A stretch of 64,000 bases of DNA, taken from contig JANYGW010000049.1 in assembly GCA_025359245.1 (NCBI GenBank), forward strand, positions 1 through 64,000, in the 5' to 3' direction. The stretch is from Massilia sp. Its GTDB lineage: Bacteria > Pseudomonadota > Gammaproteobacteria > Burkholderiales > Burkholderiaceae_D. Each line of letters begins with the position of its first letter. Positions within the stretch are counted from its first letter, which is position 1. Positions 20,509 through 28,838 of this stretch are shown one piece after another. Made by a program: the position numbers and the translations under genes. The notes below the pieces were generated by a model, which saw only the letters and a program-made list of their open reading frames with translations, was not told the origin of the DNA and ran no database searches.

Positions 20509-20537
20509 TTGTACATACATACAATTGCATGTATGTT
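20509..20537 (+). promoter_or_regulatory. promoter with embedded palindromic operator
   Basis: TTGTAC (20509-20514) and TATGTT (20532-20537) are 17 bases apart and upstream of the metalloprotease. An inverted repeat ACATACAT / ATGTATGT occupies 20513-20520 and 20529-20536, covering the spacer and the -10 box. This is what a repressor operator looks like. The surrounding 150 bases are AT-rich compared with the genome. Confidence 0.45.
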
Positions 20538-20608
20538 AATGTTGTCAGTTCGGAATCGGAACACCGAACCCAACGTTCCTTATAGCAGCGAACCAGATTG
20601 GAAGCTCC

Positions 20609-22447
20609 ATGACCTCTTCGAATACCCTGCGCTTGTTGATCGCAGCCGCCATTTCCAGCAGCGCGTTTGCGCAAACGGTCCCCGCCGCCGCCCCGCCGGC
20701 CGCGCTCGAGATCGGCACCGTCGATACCGTGATCAAGGGCTTTGCCGCCCAGCGCGCCAATAGCCGTTCGCTGGTGGTCCACTCGCTCAGGGGCGCCTCG
20801 GTGGCCGCCAACATCCGCGACTACTTCGAAAAAGACGGCGCCGTGTCGATCACCGGTACCGCCGTCGATACGCCCAACTCGGTGTTCATCCTCAAGGGGA
20901 ACAAGAAAAAACTGTACGGCTACCTGGTCAAATACGACACCAAGAAAGCCTACGAATACACGACCGACGCCGCCGGCAAAGTATGGCTGACCGAAGTCGA
21001 CATCAAGAAGATCGTGCCCGACCTGGACCCGGATTTTCGCGACACCCGCACCCCCGCGATAGTGGCGCTGGCCGGCGTCGCGCAGCCGACCTACAGCCCG
21101 ATGGCCTTGCGCCAGGCGCGCCATATCGGCCCGTACCAGAACGAAGACATCCTGACCTTGCAGAGCAAACCGGGCAGCCCGTATGTGTTCTACCTGAACC
21201 TGGCGGCGGTGATGAGCGGCTCCACGCCGTTGAATGGCGTGACCAAGGAAAACATGTACCGCGCCTGGCAGTCGATCGCCGACCAGTACTCGATGCTGAA
21301 CCTGAACGTGACGACCAACCTGGCCGTCTACAACGCCGCGCGCACGGCCAACCAGCTGCGCACCGGGATCATCAATTTCGTCAACGAGGACGGCCGCTCG
21401 TTCGCGCCCATCCACGCCTTCGGCACCACGGCCGCCGGCACGCTGTACCGCAATCCGTCGGCCGGCTGGGACTACGGCTACGGCATCGGCATGACGGGCG
21501 CGCACGAAATCGGCCACGAGATGGGCATGAACCACGACCACGGCGGCACCGGCGGCGAATACTTCGAAGGCATCGCCGCCTACCAGTGGGGCCCGATCAT
21601 GGGCAACTACTGGATGGGCGGCAGCTGGCCCCAGCAGCTGTTCACGTGGAGCAAAGGCGAGTACGCGACCGCCACCAATTTCGAAGATGACCTGAGCATC
21701 ATGACCACGCAGGAGCTGGTGCCGTACATGGCGGACGACAATCCGACCTCGCGCGCGCTGGTGTTCGGCGCCGGCGGCGCGATCGACCCGGTCAGCAATT
21801 TCGGCCAGATCGAGCGTGCCACCGACACCGACACCTTCACCTTCACCACGTCCGGCCTGACGACGCTGAACCTGCGCGTCGATCCGCTCGAATACCTGCG
21901 CATGCTCGACGTCGACGCCACCATCTACAACGCGGCCAACGTGGCGATCGCGCACAGCAACCTGCCGGTGCACCGCTCGGCGCAGTTCACCAACCTGTCG
22001 CTGCCGGCTGGCGCCTACCGCCTGGTGATTCGCGGCGGCGCCGAGGGCACGCCGTCGAACGGCTTCTCGAATTATTCGTCGCTCGGCTGGTACGCCATGA
22101 AAGGCACGCTGACCGGCGCCATCGATCCAGGCTATCCGGTGCTGAGCAATGGCGTGGCGCTGGCCAACCAGGGCGCGGCCACCGGCAGCTGGAAATACTT
22201 CACGCTCGATGTCCCGGCCGGCAGGACCGGCGTGACGTTCTCGCTGAACGGCGCCAATGGCGACGCCGACCTGTTCGCCCAGCTTGGCGCGGCGCCCACC
22301 AGCGCCAGCTACAACTGCAAGTCGGACGGCCCGACCAGCGTGGAAGGCTGCAGCGTCAGCGCGCCGGCGGCGGGAAAATACTACGTCGGCGTCTATTCGT
22401 ACGCGACGTATTCGGGCTTGAGCGTGAAGGCGGCCTACGCGCCTTGA
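20609..22447 (+). CDS. secreted metzincin-type metalloprotease with C-terminal PPC domain
   Basis: The 612-residue protein has a signal peptide (cleaving after AFAQ) and a propeptide-like region (about 30-180). The reprolysin-like catalytic domain carries the extended zinc motif HEIGHEMGMNHDH (HExxHxxGxxH) at about residue 299. A beta-sandwich region and a pre-peptidase C-terminal domain (about 515-610; DLFAQLGAAPTS, YYVGVYSYATYSGLSV) follow. It is most likely exported by the type II route and degrades extracellular protein. GGAAG precedes the ATG. It ends at a strong terminator shared with the convergent trypsin-like gene, giving a two-protease locus. Confidence 0.92.
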   Translation: MTSSNTLRLLIAAAISSSAFAQTVPAAAPPAALEIGTVDTVIKGFAAQRANSRSLVVHSLRGASVAANIRDYFEKDGAVSITGTAVDTPNSVFILKGNKKKLYGYLVKYDTKKAYEYTTDAAGKVWLTEVDIKKIVPDLDPDFRDTRTPAIVALAGVAQPTYSPMALRQARHIGPYQNEDILTLQSKPGSPYVFYLNLAAVMSGSTPLNGVTKENMYRAWQSIADQYSMLNLNVTTNLAVYNAARTANQLRTGIINFVNEDGRSFAPIHAFGTTAAGTLYRNPSAGWDYGYGIGMTGAHEIGHEMGMNHDHGGTGGEYFEGIAAYQWGPIMGNYWMGGSWPQQLFTWSKGEYATATNFEDDLSIMTTQELVPYMADDNPTSRALVFGAGGAIDPVSNFGQIERATDTDTFTFTTSGLTTLNLRVDPLEYLRMLDVDATIYNAANVAIAHSNLPVHRSAQFTNLSLPAGAYRLVIRGGAEGTPSNGFSNYSSLGWYAMKGTLTGAIDPGYPVLSNGVALANQGAATGSWKYFTLDVPAGRTGVTFSLNGANGDADLFAQLGAAPTSASYNCKSDGPTSVEGCSVSAPAAGKYYVGVYSYATYSGLSVKAAYAP

Positions 22448-22456
22448 CGCACGGCG

Positions 22457-22484
22457 GGAGGGCGCCGTGCGGCGCCCTCCTTTT
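22457..22484 (+). terminator. bidirectional intrinsic terminator between two protease genes
   Basis: GGAGGGCGCC and GGCGCCCTCC form a perfect 10-bp stem with a GTGC loop, followed by TTTT. It sits nine bases after the metalloprotease stop. The trypsin-like gene's stop codon on the other strand lies in its T-tract. Confidence 0.85.
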
Positions 22485-23262
22485 ACGGCAGCGTCACGTA
22501 ATCCTTCAGGAAGCTGCGCGCCGAGAGCGTGTCGAGGCGATAGATCACATTGCTCTGCACGCACTGCATGTCGCCCGTGATCGTGGTGCCGGCAATGACC
22601 CCGGTCTCGGCGCTGCCGCTGCCGATGAAGTTCGGCCCGCCGGAGTCGCCAAAGCAGGTGCCGGCGTTGCCGGTCGCGGCGTTCTGCGACAGGCGCAGCC
22701 AGGCTGGATTGATGGCGTTGAACGCCGACACGGCCCATTCGCGCCGGTCTTCGTAGGCGATGACAGGCTTGCCCTTGCCATCGAAGCTGCGCTCCTGGCC
22801 GCCGTAGCCGACCGCCGTGTAATGGCTGTCGGCGAGCAGGCCGTTGCTCTTGAGCGTATCGAACAAGCCAAGCGTCGGCAACCGGGCCGGCACCATGTCG
22901 GGAATCGCCTGGTCGAACACGATGACGGCGATGTCGTGCGGGTCGCTCTGCGCCTTGTTGTATCCAGGGTGCGCGATGTAGCGGCCCACGTACATCATGG
23001 CCGCGTTCTGCACCTGGCTTTCGAAGCTCACCTTGACCGCCGATACGCCGGGATTGCAATGGGCGGCGGTCAGCATCACCGTCGGACTGATCATGGTGCC
23101 GGTGCAAAAGGCATACGCCGTTCCCTTGCTGTCGTAATCGACCAGCGCGCCGACCGCAGGATGTTTGGCGCCATCCAGCTGGCCATTCGTGATCGCCTGC
23201 GCATGCGCGCCGACCAGGACCAGCAGCGGTGCCGCGAAGCGGAAAAGTTGAACCATCTTCAT
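22483..23262 (-). CDS. secreted trypsin-like serine protease (S1 family)
   Basis: The 259-residue protein has a signal peptide (about 1-22). The chymotrypsin-fold triad is intact: His68 in LTAAHC, Asp110 in PHDIAVIVF and Ser207 in CFGDSGGP. No long propeptide is seen; the mature start may be near ITNGQLDG, which resembles the IVGG-type activation site. It should cleave proteins outside the cell. It is convergent with the metalloprotease and shares its terminator. A palindromic, CAT-rich untranslated stretch of about 215 bases separates it from the glucanase gene. Confidence 0.93.
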   Translation of the reverse strand: MKMVQLFRFAAPLLVLVGAHAQAITNGQLDGAKHPAVGALVDYDSKGTAYAFCTGTMISPTVMLTAAHCNPGVSAVKVSFESQVQNAAMMYVGRYIAHPGYNKAQSDPHDIAVIVFDQAIPDMVPARLPTLGLFDTLKSNGLLADSHYTAVGYGGQERSFDGKGKPVIAYEDRREWAVSAFNAINPAWLRLSQNAATGNAGTCFGDSGGPNFIGSGSAETGVIAGTTITGDMQCVQSNVIYRLDTLSARSFLKDYVTLP

Positions 23263-23477
23263 ACGCGTGTTCTCCAGTAGTGTGCCCTCATGGGGCCAAA
23301 GGGTGTACCAGGACCGGGATCAGGTCCTCCAGGTGTTAACATTTTCATATGGTGCGTGGGGATCATCCTATGCCGGCCGAGGGATGTCAATACGACAAAA
23401 AATAGCTTGCCGCAGGAGAACTTATTCCGGAAATTCCCCCTATAATGCATTTCGAATCCCACCCCACTGCCCCACCG

Positions 23478-25577
23478 ATGAATCGACTCAACACCGTCAC
23501 GCCCCTTGCGGCCATCCTGATGTTCGTGGCCGGCTGCGGCGGCGGTTCCAGCTCTGCGCCAGCACCTGCACCGGCGCCGGCTGCACCGATTCCGGTCTCG
23601 GTCGATTCGCCCGGCCAGCCTTATCGCGCTGCCGAGGCCTTCACGTCGGGCGGCGCCGTCAACACAGGCGCCTACCTGAGCGGCTTTGGCGCCCCTGGCG
23701 CGCGCGCCATCTTCACCGTCCGCGCCGGCAGCGCCGGCAACTACACCGTCAACCTGAACTTCGCCAACGCCAACGCGAACAACCGCAGCCTGACCATCTA
23801 CGTCAACGGCATCCTGGCCGGCCCCACCGTCCTCGCGCCGAGCGGCGGCGCCACGGCATGGGCCAACAAGACCGACACGCTGGCCCTGCGCGCGGGCCTC
23901 AATACGATCACCTACCGCTACGATGCCAGCGACAGCGGCGGCGTCAACCTCAATTACATCGGCGTCGACAACGGCCTGCCGATGGCGGTCCGCGGCGCCA
24001 CGCTGGCCTACCAGGAATACGAGGCCGAAGACGGCGCCACCAATGGCGACATCGCCACCGCCAGCACCGACTACCGCAGCGTCGAAGCCCAGTCGTCCGG
24101 GCGCCGCCTGGTTGCCCTGAACCGTACCGGCGCCTACGTCGAATGGGTGGCGGCGAAAGCGGCCAACGCGCTGGTGGTGCGCTACAACATGCCCGATGCG
24201 GCGGCCGGCGGCGGCCTTGACGCGACCCTGAGCCTGTACGTGGACGGCGTCAAGGCCAGGAGCCTGGACCTGAGCTCGCGCTACGCGTGGAACTACGGGC
24301 CGTTCCCGTACGCGGACAATCCCGCCAGCGGCCAGGCCACGCACTACTACGACGAGAGCCGCTTCGCCGGCTTGTCCATTCCAGCCGGCGCCCGGGTGCG
24401 CCTGCAAAAGGACGGCGCCGACAGCGCAGCCTATTACAAGATCGACCTGGTCGACCTCGAACAGGCCGACGATCCGTACACCATGCCGGCCAACTTCGTC
24501 GACGTGCGCAGCTACGGCGCGCTGGCCGACGACCAGGGCGACGACATGGCGGCCTTCACCAGCGCGATTGCCGCCGCCAAGGCTGCCGGCAAGGGCGTCT
24601 GGGTCCCGCCCGGCACCTTCATCCTGAGCGGGCGCCCCGACCTGAGCGACGTGCAGTTGCGCGGCGCCGGCATGTGGCACACGACGCTGCACGGCATCAA
24701 TGGCAAGGGCGGCTTTCGCGGCCGGGGCAACAACATCACCGTGGCCGACCTGACCCTGACCAGCGACGCGCTGGTGCGCAAGGACGCCGACGACAATCCC
24801 GGCTTCGAGGGCGACTTCGGCAGCGGTTCTCTGATCCAGAACGTCTGGATCGAACACATGAAGGTGGGGCTGTGGCTGGGCGCCAGCAACGACGGCCTGT
24901 ACATCGTCAACGGCCGCATCCGCGACACCTGGGCCGACGGCATCAATTTTTCCGGCGGCGTGCGCAACAGCACGGCCAGCCATATCAGCCTGCGCAATAC
25001 CGGCGACGATGCGCTGGCCATGTGGTCGAACGGTGCGGCCAATGTCGGCAACAGCTTCCGCTACAACACGGTGCAGCTGCCGACGCTGGCCAACGCGTTC
25101 GCGCTGTACGGCGGCCAGGACAACAAGATCCTCGACAACGTCGCTTCCGACACGGTGGTCTCGGCGGCCGGCATCGCGCTGAGCACGCGTTTTTCCCCGA
25201 CGCCGTTCGCCGGCACCACGCAAGTGCGGCGCAACAGCCTGACCCGCTGCGGCGGCTTCGATCCTGGCTGGAACACCACCTTCGGCGCGCTGTGGATCTA
25301 CGCCGAAGGCATGCCGATCAACGCGCCCATCGTGATCGACACGCTGGACCTGAACGACAGCACGTATGATGGAATCCTGTTCAGCTACAACCAGGCCATC
25401 ACGGGCCTGACGTTGAACAACGTGACGATCAACGGCGCCGGCGGCTTCGGTTTGAATTTCGCCGCGACGGGCGAGGCGACGTTCAGCAACGTGACGGTGT
25501 CGAACGCGGCCCTCGGCGGGCTGAATAACCCGACCCACTTCACGCTCACGCGCGGCGCCGGCAACAGCGGCTGGTGA
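23478..25577 (+). CDS. probable GH87 alpha-1,3-glucanase (mycodextranase-like) lipoprotein
   Basis: The 699-residue product has a lipoprotein signal (lipobox FVAGC near residue 19) and an Ala/Pro linker. Two beta-sandwich carbohydrate-binding-like modules follow (about 45-165, CBM35-like; about 170-330, starting YQEYEAEDG). A right-handed parallel beta-helix completes it (about 345-690). Three Asp residues stand at 487 (WADGINF) and 510-511 (TGDDALAMW); the 23/24 spacing equals what I recall for the three catalytic Asp of GH87 glucanase Agl-FH1. It would cleave fungal alpha-1,3-glucan at the cell surface. TATAAT at 23441-23446 is a good -10 box with a weak -35. Pectate-lyase-like enzymes are the alternative. 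Confidence 0.8.
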   Translation: MNRLNTVTPLAAILMFVAGCGGGSSSAPAPAPAPAAPIPVSVDSPGQPYRAAEAFTSGGAVNTGAYLSGFGAPGARAIFTVRAGSAGNYTVNLNFANANANNRSLTIYVNGILAGPTVLAPSGGATAWANKTDTLALRAGLNTITYRYDASDSGGVNLNYIGVDNGLPMAVRGATLAYQEYEAEDGATNGDIATASTDYRSVEAQSSGRRLVALNRTGAYVEWVAAKAANALVVRYNMPDAAAGGGLDATLSLYVDGVKARSLDLSSRYAWNYGPFPYADNPASGQATHYYDESRFAGLSIPAGARVRLQKDGADSAAYYKIDLVDLEQADDPYTMPANFVDVRSYGALADDQGDDMAAFTSAIAAAKAAGKGVWVPPGTFILSGRPDLSDVQLRGAGMWHTTLHGINGKGGFRGRGNNITVADLTLTSDALVRKDADDNPGFEGDFGSGSLIQNVWIEHMKVGLWLGASNDGLYIVNGRIRDTWADGINFSGGVRNSTASHISLRNTGDDALAMWSNGAANVGNSFRYNTVQLPTLANAFALYGGQDNKILDNVASDTVVSAAGIALSTRFSPTPFAGTTQVRRNSLTRCGGFDPGWNTTFGALWIYAEGMPINAPIVIDTLDLNDSTYDGILFSYNQAITGLTLNNVTINGAGGFGLNFAATGEATFSNVTVSNAALGGLNNPTHFTLTRGAGNSGW

Positions 25578-25581
25578 AGTC

Positions 25582-26601
25582 TTACAGCGGCGCCGGCGTG
25601 GTCCCGGGCTTCCACGCCTTGGCCGCCGCCTGGATCCGCGCGCGCTGCCCGGCCGTCAGCGAAGGCTCGAGCTGCTGCCGGTTCGCGCTGCCCGGCTTGT
25701 TGCCCTGCGCGCTCGCCAGCAGCCACCAGAAATAGCCGGTTTCGATATTCTTCGGAACCGCCCTGCCGGTCACGTACAGATAGCCCAGCGTGGTCTGGGC
25801 TTCGGCAAAACCCTGGTTGGCCGCCTTGCGAAACAGGTCGAGCGCCAGCTGTTCATTCTTGGCCACGCCCTTACCCTCGAGGTACATCATCGCCAGGTTG
25901 TTCTGCGAATCCGGATTGCCCTGGTCTGCCGCCTTGCGGTACCAGGTCAGTGCTTGCCTGAAGTCGTTCACGTTCGCATAGTGGAAACCGAGGTTGTGCT
26001 GGGCGCGGGCGTTGCCCTGGGTGGCCGATTTGACGCGCCATTCGACGCTGGCGACGACGTCCTTGTCGGTCCCGATGCCATCCAAATACAGGCCGGCGAG
26101 ATTGTTCTGGGAATTGGCGTCGCCCTGTTCGGCCGCCCTGAGCGTCCACTGGAAGGCCTGCACCACATCGCGCCGGGTGCCCGACCCGGTCATGTACGCG
26201 GCACCCAGGTTGATCTGCGCCGCCAGCAAGCCCTGTGCTGCGGCCTTGCGGAATAGCTCGAATGCCTGCGCCTCGTTCCTGGCCACGCCGCGGCCTTCCC
26301 TGAGCATCAGGCCCAGGTCGGACTGCGCGTCCGGATTGCCCTGTGCGGCAGCCTTGCGATACCACTGCACCGCAGCCCTTGCATCGGCCGGCGTGCCTTC
26401 GCCCTGGCTGCTCATCACGCCCATCATGTACTCGGCCTGGGCGTCGCCTTTCGCGGCCAGCTTGGACGCGCCGGCCAGCGCAGCCGCATAGTCCTTGTTT
26501 TGGTAGCTCGCGCGCACCTGCTCCATCGTCTGTGCGGATACGGGCGCGCTCGTGCCCAGGATGGCGGCGAGCAGCAGCAGTTGGCGGAAAGGTGTCTTCA
26601 T
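25582..26601 (-). CDS. secreted Sel1-repeat (tetratricopeptide-like) protein
   Basis: The 339-residue protein has a signal peptide (MKTPFRQLLLLAAILGTSAPVSAQ) followed by about seven Sel1-like repeats of 36 residues. Each carries an A-x-x-x-L-G core and an A-x-x-W/L-F/Y-R-K-A-A-x-Q-G motif. These form an alpha-solenoid for protein contacts, probably in the periplasm. The start at 26601 begins the signal peptide; an open frame reaching to 26904 runs antisense through the ArsR gene and is not used. It converges on the glucanase gene with only four bases between stops. Confidence 0.92.
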   Translation of the reverse strand: MKTPFRQLLLLAAILGTSAPVSAQTMEQVRASYQNKDYAAALAGASKLAAKGDAQAEYMMGVMSSQGEGTPADARAAVQWYRKAAAQGNPDAQSDLGLMLREGRGVARNEAQAFELFRKAAAQGLLAAQINLGAAYMTGSGTRRDVVQAFQWTLRAAEQGDANSQNNLAGLYLDGIGTDKDVVASVEWRVKSATQGNARAQHNLGFHYANVNDFRQALTWYRKAADQGNPDSQNNLAMMYLEGKGVAKNEQLALDLFRKAANQGFAEAQTTLGYLYVTGRAVPKNIETGYFWWLLASAQGNKPGSANRQQLEPSLTAGQRARIQAAAKAWKPGTTPAPL

Positions 26602-26657
26602 TGGTCTGTGCAAGGTCGTGGTGTGGTCGGTTGATCCAGGCGAAGCATACACCGCGC

Positions 26658-27026
26658 TCAGAATGATTCGGCAAAGGCCTTCAGTTTGCCCAGCGCCACA
26701 TCCCACTCCCTGCCGATCACTTCCAGCGTACGCCGCGCTTCGTCGATCTGCGCCGGATCGAGCTGCCAGTGCCGTTCGCGCCCCAGTTTCACATCGCGCA
26801 CGATGCCGGCGTCGGCCAGCACCTGCAGGTGCTTGGTGACGCCCTGGCGGCTGATGTCGGTGTTGGCCGTCAGCTGCGCGATCGAGAACGCGCCGCCGGC
26901 GCACAGCACCGCCACCAGCTTCAGGCGCGTGGGGTCGCCCAGCGCGGCGAAGACATGCGCCAGCGTGTCGCTGGCCTGCACGATCGCGGACAGCCCGCCG
27001 CCGGCCTTGCCGCTACTGGCTGACAT
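26658..27026 (-). CDS. ArsR-family transcriptional regulator
   Basis: The 122-residue winged-helix protein has FAALGDPTRLKLVAVL at the N-terminus and the recognition segment ISRQGVTKHLQVL. No Cys metal site is visible. This is the ArsR branch that accompanies SRPBCC proteins, usually an autorepressor of the pair. The ATG at 27026 lies 14 bases inside the upstream SRPBCC gene, so the two are translationally coupled. The operator pair at 27499-27562 is its likely target. Confidence 0.92.
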   Translation of the reverse strand: MSASSGKAGGGLSAIVQASDTLAHVFAALGDPTRLKLVAVLCAGGAFSIAQLTANTDISRQGVTKHLQVLADAGIVRDVKLGRERHWQLDPAQIDEARRTLEVIGREWDVALGKLKAFAESF

Positions 27027-27480
27027 AGCGGACGATATTGCGGATCTGGCCTTCCCAGCCTGCGCTGTTCATGCGGAACGCCTCCAGGCGGCGCTGCGGC
27101 GGCACCTTGTCGAAGCCCGATTCGACCACCTTGAGCAGCGTCCCGTTGCCGGGTACATCGGCCAGCGTGAAGGTCACCAGCGTCGGCTCTTCGCCGCTGT
27201 AGTCGAATGCCGGGTCGACCGCGTACGGATGCCAGCGGTAGGCGATGACGTCCTGCGCGTCGATGCGCTCGATGACGGCGTCGAAGAAGAGTTGCTCGTA
27301 GCCGCTGATCGTCATCGGGCCGCGCACGCGCTGTCCCGGCACGAAGGCCTGGCCCTTCAGGTTGGCGCCGAACCAGGTGCCAAATTGCTCGGCGTTCGAC
27401 AGCGCCAGCCATACCCGCTCGCGCGGGGCGTTGATGACGATGCTGCGCTCGATGCGGTCTGTTTCCGAGTTCGTGTTCAT
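27013..27480 (-). CDS. SRPBCC (AHSA1-like) domain protein
   Basis: The 155-residue protein is a single START/AHA1-type helix-grip domain: IERSIVINAPRERVWLALSN at the N-terminus, GTWFGANLKGQ, and the C-terminal W-x-x-x-x-x-N-I-x-x-Y helix. These proteins bind hydrophobic ligands; the ligand is unknown. A consensus AGGAGGT ribosome-binding site lies upstream of the ATG at 27480. A longer open frame upstream crosses the operators and is not used. It is the first gene of the SRPBCC-ArsR operon. Confidence 0.93.
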   Translation of the reverse strand: MNTNSETDRIERSIVINAPRERVWLALSNAEQFGTWFGANLKGQAFVPGQRVRGPMTISGYEQLFFDAVIERIDAQDVIAYRWHPYAVDPAFDYSGEEPTLVTFTLADVPGNGTLLKVVESGFDKVPPQRRLEAFRMNSAGWEGQIRNIVRYVSQ

Positions 27481-27498
27481 GTCCTTACCTCCTTTTTG

Positions 27499-27562
27499 GC
27501 AACCACTTGGTTGCATGAATCCATTGTAGCGGCATCCATCGAAAAAGCAACCGAAAGGTTGC
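27499..27562 (-). promoter_or_regulatory. promoter flanked by twin palindromic operators of the SRPBCC-arsR operon
   Basis: Two copies of GCAACC-N4-GGTTGC occur at 27499-27514 and 27547-27562, 48 bases apart, each followed by AT. On the minus strand, TTGCTT (27545-27550) and TACAAT (27523-27528) are 16 bases apart and drive the operon. One operator overlaps the -35 box and the other the start point, so a dimeric repressor would block RNA polymerase. Confidence 0.75.
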
Positions 27563-27763
27563 ATTAAATTCGATCGCTTAAATAGATACCAAAATGCAAT
27601 GGCTTCCCTGCAAGTTGCTCGATTTATAAGGTATTGTTTAACCCCCTGAGTCGTCGCCAGCCGTTTCAGACTCAAGGACAAGGAATTGTTGCCCTTTTTC
27701 GTCAGCGCGTCAGCGTGCCGCGCTGCTTTTACTTTTCGATCGATTACACCAAGGATGTCCCCG

Positions 27764-28759
27764 ATGCACCTGAAGACCGTTACCCGCGCTGCCTGCTGCA
27801 TCGCCCTGATCGTGTTGCTTGCCGCATGCAAGAAAGAAGAAGCCGCCATTGCAGAGATGCGACAGCCGGTCGAGACCAAGCTCATCGAAGAGGTCAAGCC
27901 GCCGCCGCCGAAGGACGCGCCACCGGCGCCGGACACGGCGGTCACGACGGCGACCACGGCCGAGCAAATGGGTTCCAGCGCGGCCACCTATTCCGATGCC
28001 GACCGCAAATTCATCCGCACCGCGAACGCGCGCTTTCGCGTCAAGGATGTGTATGTGGCCGCGCTCGGCATCGAAGACATCGTCGCCAGCCACGGCGGCT
28101 TCGTGGTCAAGAACGACATCAACGCCGAAAACGTGCGCACGCAGAGCCATCCGATCGGCGACGGCAAATTGCTCGAGCTGAGCGAATACGCGGTGCAGGG
28201 ACATTTGATCGTGCGCGTGCCCAGCGCGAAAACCCAGGAGTTTTTGCGCGCGATCGTCGGCCACATCGTGTTCCTCGACCAGCGCAATTTCTCGGCGCGC
28301 GACGCCCAATTCGACCTGCTGCGCCAGCAACTGGACATGACGCGCAACCAGGAAACCCAGGGCGACCTGGGCCAGGCCGTCAAGGACGGTGGCAAGCTGG
28401 TGCAAAAGACGGACGCAATTGCCGCGCGCAACAGCGTCAAGGGCGCGCGCGATGCCGCCCTCATCATGAAGAAGGAATTCGAAGACCAGGTCGCGTTCAG
28501 CACCATCGAACTGAAGCTGTACCAGCCATCCAAGATACTGCAAACCGAACGCGTGGACACGGATAGCCTGTACCGCAATGCCCGCCCTGGCTTCTTCCAC
28601 CGGCTGGGCGAAGGTCTGCGTAGCGGCTGGGACGGCTTGCTGGAATTCCTGCTGGGACTGGCGAGCATCTGGCCGCTGTTGCTGATCCTGGCGATGTGCG
28701 CGGCAGTGATTTGGCGTCACCAGCGGCGCCGGCGCAAGAGCGCGCTGGTCGCCTCGTGA
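27764..28759 (+). CDS. DUF4349 lipoprotein
   Basis: The 331-residue protein has a lipobox signal (ALIVLLAAC) and a Pro-rich linker. A DUF4349 domain follows (about 75-280; YSDADRKFIRTANARFRVKD, ASHGGFVVKNDI, then a coiled-coil part). The C-terminal membrane helix is at about 297-320, with a basic tail HQRRRRKSA. DUF4349 proteins are envelope proteins of unknown biochemical role. AAGGA precedes the ATG at 27764 by eight bases. It is divergent from the SRPBCC-ArsR operon. Confidence 0.9.
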   Translation: MHLKTVTRAACCIALIVLLAACKKEEAAIAEMRQPVETKLIEEVKPPPPKDAPPAPDTAVTTATTAEQMGSSAATYSDADRKFIRTANARFRVKDVYVAALGIEDIVASHGGFVVKNDINAENVRTQSHPIGDGKLLELSEYAVQGHLIVRVPSAKTQEFLRAIVGHIVFLDQRNFSARDAQFDLLRQQLDMTRNQETQGDLGQAVKDGGKLVQKTDAIAARNSVKGARDAALIMKKEFEDQVAFSTIELKLYQPSKILQTERVDTDSLYRNARPGFFHRLGEGLRSGWDGLLEFLLGLASIWPLLLILAMCAAVIWRHQRRRRKSALVAS

Positions 28760-28776
28760 TGGCGTAGCGGCGAACC

Positions 28777-28805
28777 TTGTCCGGCCGGTTGCTGGGTGTT
28801 AGTAT
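28777..28805 (+). promoter_or_regulatory. sigma70-like promoter of the tandem diguanylate cyclases
   Basis: TTGTCC at 28777-28782 and TAGTAT at 28800-28805 are spaced by 17 bases. The predicted start point is about 25 bases before the ATG of the first cyclase, which lacks an obvious ribosome-binding site. Confidence 0.5.
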
Positions 28806-28838
28806 TCTCGAATGCAACTTAATCGTGAATCTGCCTAA

